From positions 3,516 through 13,839 of the forward strand of contig PMCB01000133.1 in assembly GCA_003153955.1 (NCBI GenBank): DNA of 10,324 nt, written 5' to 3'. The notes under the pieces are model-generated. The model was not told the DNA's origin. It did no database searches and saw only the letters and a program-made list of their open reading frames with translations. This DNA comes from Dehalococcoidia bacterium. Lineage in GTDB: Bacteria; Chloroflexota; Dehalococcoidia; Dehalococcoidales; Fen-1064. Shown piece after piece: positions 1 to 4,891 of this stretch. Every line of letters begins with the position of its first letter. Position 1 is the first letter of the stretch. A program made the position numbers and the translations under genes.

Positions 1-330
1 GGCAGAGGTTACAGTGTTTGCTTTGAAGTAAGCGGCAATACCGATGTAGCCAGGCAGTTGATTTTACTGGCGGAATCCGGCGGGACTATCGTCTGGGTGG
101 GAACATATCCACCGAATTTCGAGGTGGGCGTTCCGATTTATTATATGCACTCCAAGGACCTCACCATCCGCGATGTTCGGTCTTCACCCTATGCCTTCCC
201 AAAGGCACTGCAAATGTTGCCTAAGTTGGACCTGAAACCCTTGATTTCGGTTTACCCGCTGACCGATGTCCTTCAGGCATTTGCAGCGCAGAAAACCGGG
301 AAAAACGTGAAAATAATGCTTAAAATATAG
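1..330 (+). CDS. Zinc-type medium-chain alcohol/polyol dehydrogenase, C-terminal part (5' end outside window)
   Basis: The reading frame is open from base 1 to the TAG at 328-330, giving 109 residues and no start codon, so only the C-terminal third of the protein is visible. The pattern is that of the medium-chain dehydrogenase/reductase superfamily (threonine, sorbitol or alcohol dehydrogenase type). A Rossmann strand reading VCFEVSG is followed by a helix, then GGTIVWVG, a substrate-domain segment with KDLTIRDVR, and the usual tail in which LKPLISVYPLTDVLQAF precedes a short K-rich last strand. Members oxidise an alcohol with NAD(P). The zinc-binding residues lie in the missing N-terminal part, so the substrate and even retention of the metal cannot be judged. 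It is the only plus-strand gene on this side of the window, converging on tRNA-Pro, and a probable terminator follows 16 bases after the stop. Confidence 0.8.
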   Translation, partial: GRGYSVCFEVSGNTDVARQLILLAESGGTIVWVGTYPPNFEVGVPIYYMHSKDLTIRDVRSSPYAFPKALQMLPKLDLKPLISVYPLTDVLQAFAAQKTGKNVKIMLKI

Positions 331-346
331 AAATACGTTTGAAATT

Positions 347-372
347 AGCATGGATGTATCATCATGCTTTTT
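347..372 (+). terminator. Probable rho-independent terminator of the dehydrogenase gene
   Basis: A stem forms between AGCAT (347-351) plus GATG (353-356) and CATC (360-363) plus ATGCT (364-368). It has a single bulged G at 352 and a TAT loop, and a T run (368-372) follows. This gives nine pairs in total, with modest GC content. The T run is on the plus-strand side only, so it should end plus-strand transcription of the dehydrogenase rather than transcripts coming from tRNA-Pro. Confidence 0.5.
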
Positions 373-400
373 AGAATCAATTTACTACATTATGTAAAAC

Positions 401-476
401 TCGGGGTGAGTGGATTTGAACCACCGGCCTCAGCGTCCCAAACGCTGCGCGCTAAACCAGACTGCGCTACACCCCG
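401..476 (-). tRNA. tRNA-Pro(UGG)
   Basis: Read on the minus strand, a full 76-base cloverleaf folds. The acceptor stem is CGGGGTG/CACCCCG with discriminator A, the D stem is GCGC/GCGC, and the anticodon stem is CAGCG/CGCTG. The 7-base loop TTTGGGA contains anticodon TGG, and the T stem GGTGG/CCACT encloses TTCAAAT. The 3' CCA is not encoded: the bases after the discriminator are GTT, so it must be added by nucleotidyltransferase. It lies 51 bases after the stop of the iron-sulfur gene on the same strand. I see no convincing promoter of its own in that gap, so read-through from the por operon is possible. Confidence 0.95.
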
Positions 477-527
477 TCCCTACGAATATAACTGAGCTTA
501 TTGCTCAATATTCAGAGCTTGAGTTTA

Positions 528-1247
528 TTACCTGTCGTCAATGCATTTGGCGAAGAATTCCATCGGCTGCCCGGACTTCCCGGATATGTATTCCAGCTGC
601 TTGGTCGGCGCATAAAAACGGCTGCAGGTCTTGCATTTCGTCATCTTGAAGTCATGTTTCTGATACGGCCAGGCCATCGTCCGGGTATCGTCTTTGTCCT
701 CCAGCGAGATAGCACCGGTGGGACAAATCTCGGCGCAGGAGCCGCAGGCAATGCAGGCGTCAAAATTCACGGTATAAGGTAAGGCGCCGGGGTCGGTGCT
801 GCGGTTAATCTTACTGATGGCGTTCACCCCGACCACTTCCGCGCAGACGCGGGTGCATAATGAGCATAGCACGCAATTCTGATGGTCTTCCAAAGGCAGC
901 GGTGTGCTGTCCACGCCATACTTTTTGGCCAATTCTTTGATGACTTCGGATTTCGGCGCGCGGGCCATCAATTTCTGAATCGACAGCTTGCGTTCGGCGA
1001 TTACTTTCTCCGAATTGGTCTTTACATCCAAGCCTTCTTCCACTTTGGAAATACAGGAAGGGACTACCCGGTTTTTGCCGTCCTTCGTGGTGATTTCTAC
1101 GACGCACATGCGGCAGTTGCCGTAAGGCGAAACCGATTCATGCGCGCAAACGGTTTCTATGATAAAATTGTTAGTTCTGCAAACTTCCAGAACTTTAGCA
1201 TTTTCTTTGGCTTCAACTTGACGCCCGTTAATGGTTATCTTTACCAT
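528..1247 (-). CDS. HoxU/NuoG-like iron-sulfur protein ([2Fe-2S] plus two [4Fe-4S]) linked to the por operon
   Basis: This is probably an electron-transfer subunit related to the diaphorase subunit HoxU and the N-terminus of complex I NuoG. An in-frame ATG lies three codons upstream at 1256 with AAGG directly against it. I chose the ATG at 1245-1247 because AAGGA then sits 8 bases upstream, giving 239 residues. With that start the N-terminal ferredoxin domain has Cys34, Cys45, Cys48 and Cys65, close to the NuoG spacing. A middle cluster has His122, Cys125, Cys128, Cys131 and Cys135, and a second has Cys165, Cys168, Cys171 and Cys175 followed by PTGAI. No cysteines lie between 66 and 124, so the extra His-Cys cluster of long NuoG proteins is absent. 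The tail has C205xxC208 and Cys235 but ends CIDDR, where I would expect a fourth cysteine. It starts 55 bases after porB, probably in the same transcript. No HoxF- or NuoF-type flavoprotein is in view. A possible role is passing PFOR electrons to NAD(P) or another partner. Confidence 0.85.
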   Translation of the reverse strand: MVKITINGRQVEAKENAKVLEVCRTNNFIIETVCAHESVSPYGNCRMCVVEITTKDGKNRVVPSCISKVEEGLDVKTNSEKVIAERKLSIQKLMARAPKSEVIKELAKKYGVDSTPLPLEDHQNCVLCSLCTRVCAEVVGVNAISKINRSTDPGALPYTVNFDACIACGSCAEICPTGAISLEDKDDTRTMAWPYQKHDFKMTKCKTCSRFYAPTKQLEYISGKSGQPMEFFAKCIDDR

Positions 1248-1302
1248 CAGTTTCATCCTTATTTTAAATTAACGCTTTAAATCTTGCGTCGTTCTTTACC
1301 GG

Positions 1303-2226
1303 TTAGCAGGTTGTCCGCGCTTTCAACATATTGTATTCGTGGATGGTTCTTTCCTGAATTTCTTTGACATCATTTTCAGAAAGGTGGCGGAACCTGCCCT
1401 GCAGTTTCAAATAATCCTGCACCGGTCTCATCGGTGAAGGCTCAACGGTGATTTTGTATTTGCCGTTTACAACTTCATACAGCGGAAAAACACCGGTCTG
1501 CACCGCCAGCCGGCCCAGCCTGACAGACAAATCCACTGCCGAACGCCAGCCGGTGGGGCAGACGGAAAAGACGTTAATGAAAGCCGGACCGTTGACCGCC
1601 AGGCCTTTTTTCACTTTCTCCATCATGTCGAAGGGATAACTGGGACAGGCGGTAGCCACATACGGAATCTCATGCGCAGCCACAATCGCCGCCATGTTCT
1701 TTTTCTGGGTTTTCTGTCCGATACTTTTTTTACCGGCCGGAGAAGTGGTCGTAGATGCGCCCCAGGGGGTAGCCGAGGAACGCTGGATGCCGGTATTCAT
1801 GTAAGCTTCATTATCGAACATCAGGTACAGGAAATCATGGCCCCTTTCCAATGCGCCGGATAAAGCCTGAAAACCGATGTCGCTGGTGGCGCCGTCGCCG
1901 CCCATCGCCACTACTTTTGTGCCTCTGGCCGGTACCTTACCCTTTCTTTCCAAAACTTTTAAGGCGGATTCGATGCCGGAAGCAACCGCGGAATTATTCT
2001 CAAAAAGGGTATGTATCCACGGGACATCCCAGCCGGTGGCCGGTAACTGGGAAGAAATGACTTCCATACAGCCCGTAGCATTGGCAATAATAATATTCGG
2101 GCCCATTGCTTTCATCGCAATTCTCACTGCCAGTGCCTCGCCGCAGCCGATACAGGCGCGGTGACCGGGCGCTAAACCATCAAATTTAGGCGCGACACGC
2201 GCCGCGTAAACTCCGATATTATCCAT
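1303..2226 (-). CDS. porB: Pyruvate/2-oxoacid:ferredoxin oxidoreductase, beta subunit (thiamine diphosphate binding)
   Basis: The 307-residue protein has the features of PorB, which binds the diphosphate of TPP and the cluster nearest the active site. Cys25 and Cys28 lie in GHRACIGCGEAL, Cys53 in ATGCMEV and Cys223 in SVCPTGW; these four are the expected [4Fe-4S] ligands. The TPP/magnesium motif begins at GGDGATSDIG (109-118) and continues to DNEAYMNTG (138-146). With the alpha, gamma and delta subunits it catalyses the reversible reaction 2-oxoacid + CoA + oxidised ferredoxin to acyl-CoA + CO2 + reduced ferredoxin in the cytoplasm. The active-site layout and AYMNTGIQRS resemble pyruvate-type enzymes more than 2-oxoglutarate enzymes, but the substrate is an inference. 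The ATG overlaps the porA stop as TAATG, which suggests translational coupling. It is the last por gene, and the HoxU-like gene follows. Confidence 0.93.
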   Translation of the reverse strand: MDNIGVYAARVAPKFDGLAPGHRACIGCGEALAVRIAMKAMGPNIIIANATGCMEVISSQLPATGWDVPWIHTLFENNSAVASGIESALKVLERKGKVPARGTKVVAMGGDGATSDIGFQALSGALERGHDFLYLMFDNEAYMNTGIQRSSATPWGASTTTSPAGKKSIGQKTQKKNMAAIVAAHEIPYVATACPSYPFDMMEKVKKGLAVNGPAFINVFSVCPTGWRSAVDLSVRLGRLAVQTGVFPLYEVVNGKYKITVEPSPMRPVQDYLKLQGRFRHLSENDVKEIQERTIHEYNMLKARTTC

Positions 2227-3401
2227 TATTCTCTCACCCCAAACATTTCATATTCATTTTCCGCGCCGGTATTTGCAATCTGCGGGGCTCTCTTGACCAT
2301 GTTTTCAAATTCGGTTACGGTGATATCTCTGCCTCCCAGACCCGCCACAAAACCGACAACTTTCGGATGATTTTTCTCGCTATACAGCGCCGACCGGACT
2401 TCGGAATAAGCCGGACCGCCGCAGCCGCCGAACGATAATGCTCTGTCTACCACGATCAGGTTCTCCGCATTGCCCACGGCTTTGCGCAGTTCCTGATACG
2501 GGAACGGGCGCCACAGTCGCAGTTTCAAGAGGCCCACTGATTTACCTTCATCACGCATCTTGTCCACTGCCGTCATCGCGGTTTCGCCGAAGCTGCCCAA
2601 TGTCAGCAGTAAGGTCTTCGCGCCTTCGGTCCGGTAGGATTCCACCGGATGATAATAACGCCCGAAAGCCTTGCCGAACGCATCCCAGTGTTCCTGGATT
2701 ATCTTCTTGGAATTCAGGATGTTCACTTCCTGCGCTTTCTTCGCTTCGGTATAAATAAACGTAGGTGCGAAGCAGCCCATGGAAACGGGTTTGCTGGTAT
2801 CCAGGGGCAGCGGATATTTAAACTTGGGAATGAAATTGGTGACTTCTTCCTGCGTCGGGAATTCAATCGGTTCGACGACATGGGTCAGATAGAACCCGTC
2901 ACAATGTACCATCACCGGCAATAAAACCCGGTTGTCTTCCGCGATGCGGAAAGAACAGATTGTGTGGTCGAATGCCTCCTGACCGTTTTCACAAATAATC
3001 TGAATCCAGCCGACATCCCGCACGGCCATCAGGTCGGATTGGTCGCCCCAGACATTCAAAGGCGAGGACAACGCGCGGTTGGCCACGGCCATCACAATCG
3101 GCAGGCGCATCGCAGACGCGACATATAAAACTTCGTGCATTAATTCCAGGCCTTGCCCCGCAGTGGCAGTAAACGTTCTTGCCCCGGTGGCGGAAGAACC
3201 AAGACAGGCGCTCATTGCGGAATGTTCCGATTCTACCGGGATGTATTCGGCATCCAGATCGCCGTTGGCCACGATTTCAGCCATATGCTCCACGATGTGT
3301 GTTTGAGGAGTGATGGGATATGCCGCAATCACATCGACATCTGCCATTTTGGCGGCTTCGGCAATCGCCAGAGATACTTCAATACCTACCCTTTTCCCCA
3401 T
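2226..3401 (-). CDS. porA: Pyruvate/2-oxoacid:ferredoxin oxidoreductase, alpha subunit
   Basis: The protein has 391 residues, the usual length for a separate PorA. The N-terminal pyrimidine-binding TPP domain shows AAYPITPQT (26-34), the ESEHSAMSA stretch (57-65) carrying the glutamate region that activates TPP, and TATAGQGLELMHE (78-90). NRALSSPLNVWGDQSD (108-123) includes the Arg109 typical of pyruvate enzymes. The second half (about 235-375) is the transketolase C-terminal-like domain, with LLLTLGSFGET, LRLWRPFP and VVDRALSFGGCGG. It pairs with PorB to form the active site. The start ATG overlaps the porD stop as TAATG and has GGAGG four bases upstream (3406-3410), so it should be translated in step with porD. 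No truncation or missing motif is seen. Confidence 0.94.
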   Translation of the reverse strand: MGKRVGIEVSLAIAEAAKMADVDVIAAYPITPQTHIVEHMAEIVANGDLDAEYIPVESEHSAMSACLGSSATGARTFTATAGQGLELMHEVLYVASAMRLPIVMAVANRALSSPLNVWGDQSDLMAVRDVGWIQIICENGQEAFDHTICSFRIAEDNRVLLPVMVHCDGFYLTHVVEPIEFPTQEEVTNFIPKFKYPLPLDTSKPVSMGCFAPTFIYTEAKKAQEVNILNSKKIIQEHWDAFGKAFGRYYHPVESYRTEGAKTLLLTLGSFGETAMTAVDKMRDEGKSVGLLKLRLWRPFPYQELRKAVGNAENLIVVDRALSFGGCGGPAYSEVRSALYSEKNHPKVVGFVAGLGGRDITVTEFENMVKRAPQIANTGAENEYEMFGVRE

Positions 3402-3694
3402 TATGCCTCCTCGTTAACCATTGAAATTACTTTCGTGGGGCATTCCTTGCTGCAAATGCCGCACCCTTTGCACCAGAACAGATTGGACTGAAAATAGCCC
3501 TCGGCGTTCTGCCCGATACAGCCTTCCGGACAATAAATCGAGCATAACCCGCATTTAATGCATTTTTTAAAATCGTAGGTCGGCCGTTGTGACCGCCAGT
3601 CACCGGTGCGGTATTCTCTCGTGCTGCCCGGTTCGGTGACAATACACCCGATTTCCAGGTCTTTCCAGGTTAATTCATTTTCTAACTTTTTCAA
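3401..3694 (-). CDS. porD: Pyruvate/2-oxoacid:ferredoxin oxidoreductase, delta subunit (2x[4Fe-4S] ferredoxin)
   Basis: The protein has 97 residues and two CxxCxxCxxxC motifs, at Cys45/48/51/55 and Cys75/78/81/85. Each fourth cysteine is followed by proline (CPE, CPT), the normal form of bacterial-type 8Fe ferredoxins. The 44-residue N-terminal extension with PGSTREYRTGDWR is typical of PorD, which carries electrons from the catalytic subunits to free ferredoxin. The start is a TTG at 3692-3694. I see no ATG before the cluster region, and AAAGGAG (3706-3712 on the minus strand) lies upstream at suitable spacing. That ribosome binding site overlaps the last codons of porG (AAG GAG TAA), so the two genes are closely coupled. 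The last base of the stop codon is shared with the porA start. Confidence 0.92.
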   Translation of the reverse strand: MKKLENELTWKDLEIGCIVTEPGSTREYRTGDWRSQRPTYDFKKCIKCGLCSIYCPEGCIGQNAEGYFQSNLFWCKGCGICSKECPTKVISMVNEEA

Positions 3695-3701
3695 AGTGAA
3701 T

Positions 3702-4271
3702 TTACTCCTTTACCTTTGTTTCCGCGAAAGCCCGTTTTACGACATTGATGTTTTTCTCAGCAATGCGGTCAAAACGCTCTTTGATCGGCTCCACCAGCGA
3801 TTCCATTTTAACCACCGGCATTGCTTTGAGCAGCGCCCCCAGCATCGTGGTATTGACAATGGTCACGCCCAGAATTTCTCTGGCGATGGTATTCGCGTCC
3901 ACTAACGCTAATTTCCAATCCTTACCGAAGTCCTTTTCAATCTCGGCGAAGTCTTTACGGGTATTAATGATCAAAATACCCCCGGGCTTCAAACCGGCGG
4001 TCACTTTGACCACGCTGAGCAAAGTGGGGTCAAGGACAATGACGACATCAGGTTCCCTGATTTCGGCGCGCAGGCGAATGGGCTTTGTGCTGTCGATACG
4101 GTCGAAAGCCACAACCGGAGCGCCTCTGCGCTCGGGACCGAACGCCGGAAAGGCCTGAGCGAATTTGCCTTCATCGATTGCCGCTTTCGCCAGCAATTCG
4201 GCTGAGGTCACCGCGCCCTGCCCGCCGCGCCCGTGCCATCTGATTTCAATAAGATCTGACTTGCTTACCAA
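3702..4271 (-). CDS. porG: Pyruvate/2-oxoacid:ferredoxin oxidoreductase, gamma subunit
   Basis: The protein carries the signature of the gamma subunit, which helps bind CoA: RWHGRGGQGAVT near the N-terminus and FPAFGPERRGAPVVAF about 20 residues later. VIVLDPTLL, GLKPGGILIIN and NTTMLGALLKA follow, all in the expected order. There are two candidate starts. The ATG at 4281-4283 gives 193 residues but has only a weak CGGA upstream. The TTG at 4269-4271 gives 189 residues and lies four bases after GGAGGG (4276-4281 on the minus strand), a much better ribosome binding site. A possible promoter -10 box would leave only about 14 leader bases before the ATG, which also favours the TTG. I annotate the TTG start with moderate confidence. 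It is the first gene of the por operon, directly downstream of tRNA-Arg. Confidence 0.9.
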   Translation of the reverse strand: MVSKSDLIEIRWHGRGGQGAVTSAELLAKAAIDEGKFAQAFPAFGPERRGAPVVAFDRIDSTKPIRLRAEIREPDVVIVLDPTLLSVVKVTAGLKPGGILIINTRKDFAEIEKDFGKDWKLALVDANTIAREILGVTIVNTTMLGALLKAMPVVKMESLVEPIKERFDRIAEKNINVVKRAFAETKVKE

Positions 4272-4275
4272 ATCA

Positions 4276-4281
4276 CCCTCC
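4276..4281 (-). promoter_or_regulatory. Ribosome binding site deciding the porG start
   Basis: GGAGGG on the minus strand lies four bases before the TTG at 4271 and overlaps the last base of the alternative ATG at 4283. If this is the true ribosome binding site, translation begins at the TTG and the ATG is not used. Confidence 0.5.
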
Positions 4282-4303
4282 ATATTCCGATATTGTGTAC
4301 ATT

Positions 4304-4309
4304 ATTATA
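4304..4309 (-). promoter_or_regulatory. Candidate -10 box of the por operon
   Basis: A perfect TATAAT on the minus strand lies between tRNA-Arg and porG. A matching -35 would fall at the 3' end of the tRNA gene, where the sequence (GGGGTA) is poor, so this would be a weak or activator-dependent promoter. Otherwise the operon is reached by read-through from the tRNA promoter. Only about 40 bases separate the tRNA 3' end from the first possible porG start. Confidence 0.35.
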
Positions 4310-4323
4310 CAGGTGTGTTGTGA

Positions 4324-4399
4324 TGGTACCCCTAGGGAGACTCGAACTCCCGCCCCCGGCTTCGGAGGCCAGTGCTCTATCCAACTGAGCTATAGGGGC
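4324..4399 (-). tRNA. tRNA-Arg(CCG), with encoded CCA
   Basis: The minus strand folds as a complete cloverleaf of 76 bases including CCA. The acceptor stem is GCCCCTA/TAGGGGT with a terminal G-T pair, discriminator A and an encoded CCA (4324-4326). The D stem is GCTC/GAGC, and the anticodon stem is CTGGC/GCCGG with loop CTCCGAA (anticodon CCG). The variable loop is GGGC, and the T stem GGGAG/CTCCC encloses TTCGAGT. It lies immediately upstream of the por operon on the same strand. Unlike the tRNA-Pro gene at the other end of the operon, it does encode its CCA. Confidence 0.95.
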
Positions 4400-4416
4400 C
4401 TAATTCCCAACCACTA

Positions 4417-4446
4417 ATTATAATACGTTTGCTGTCTCTGCGTAAA
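4417..4446 (-). promoter_or_regulatory. Candidate sigma-70-type promoter of tRNA-Arg
   Basis: On the minus strand, TTTACG (4446-4441) and a perfect TATAAT (4422-4417) are separated by 18 bases. The tRNA 5' end is 17 bases below the -10 box, which is a normal distance for a tRNA transcript with a short leader. It may also feed the por operon. Confidence 0.5.
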
Positions 4447-4614
4447 CATAAATAAAAAAGAAGCCGCACGAAGCAGTTAAAGGATCAAGATTTAAGGGAT
4501 AAGTTTCAAGAAAATCCAACTGAGTCCGCAGACGAAGGGTCTCCCGGCCTGCAAACAGCAAATTCCAATAGCGAAATCCGAAACTCTAAACAAATCCCAA
4601 AACTGCCATTATCG

Positions 4615-4632
4615 TTCCTGCGAAGGCAGGAA
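4615..4632. repeat. Small palindromic hairpin repeat unit
   Basis: TTCCTGC and GCAGGAA pair around a GAAG loop, giving a perfect 7-bp stem. With the flanking GGAATGGAT and AACGATAAT on the minus strand, it looks like one copy of a common dispersed intergenic repeat in which this hairpin core recurs. Only one copy is present in the window, so the dispersed nature is an inference. No T run follows, so it is not a standard terminator. Confidence 0.5.
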
Positions 4633-4681
4633 TCCATTCCATAACCCCCAAACCAGAGTATCCATTTTCTCTTCTTTGCAA

Positions 4682-4693
4682 GGACTATAGTCC
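4682..4693. repeat. 12-base perfect palindrome
   Basis: GGACTATAGTCC is self-complementary over all 12 bases. It lies in a spacer with no gene within 190 bases on either side, apart from the spacer's own repeats. It could be a regulator binding site left from a lost gene or part of a dispersed repeat. No function can be assigned from the sequence. Confidence 0.4.
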
Positions 4694-4891
4694 CTGAGGT
4701 AAGGACGGGAGAGATAAAGACGGTAAGCCGCAGCTGGAAATACTTTGAGGACTTAATTCGGAGCAAATGTAGAGGATTATTGACGGCAGCCTTCTAGGAT
4801 ATTCAGTAGAGGCGGAGATTTTTCGGGTATTTCATATCCTCAGAACGGGTTATTTTGAAGTTTGGAAAACAATCCCTGAAATCAAGTTTGT

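Larger units (their letters stand above)
4400..4891. other. Non-coding spacer with hairpin and palindrome repeats
   Basis: This stretch of about 490 bases lies between the kinase-like gene and tRNA-Arg. No reading frame in it has a recognisable protein pattern. It holds the tRNA promoter at its right-hand end for the minus strand, a 7-bp hairpin repeat around 4615-4632, a 12-base perfect palindrome at 4682-4693, and a widely spaced 7-bp inverted repeat (AGGATAT 4796-4802 with ATATCCT 4834-4840). The section 4550-4640 is made of short, AT-rich, near-repeated words of the kind found in dispersed intergenic repeats. I see no clear terminator for the kinase-like gene that ends at 4892. Confidence 0.6.

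Noticed and set aside
493..507. TGAGC/GCTCA stem-loop after the HoxU-like gene as a terminator.
   Set aside because: The stem has only five pairs and no T run follows on the minus strand.
4506..4766. An 86-codon open frame on the minus strand.
   Set aside because: It runs through the hairpin repeat, and its translation (SCLRRNDN-type wording) is what such repeats give by chance. It has no family pattern.
4722..4890. Possible decayed coding fragment on the plus strand in the spacer; one frame reads QLEIL, stop, GLNSEQM, stop, RIIDGSLLGYS, faintly like the start of a sensor domain.
   Set aside because: Two stops within about 20 codons, no start or ribosome binding site, and the part after DGS does not match a PAS or other domain. 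It is too weak to call a pseudogene without a database search.
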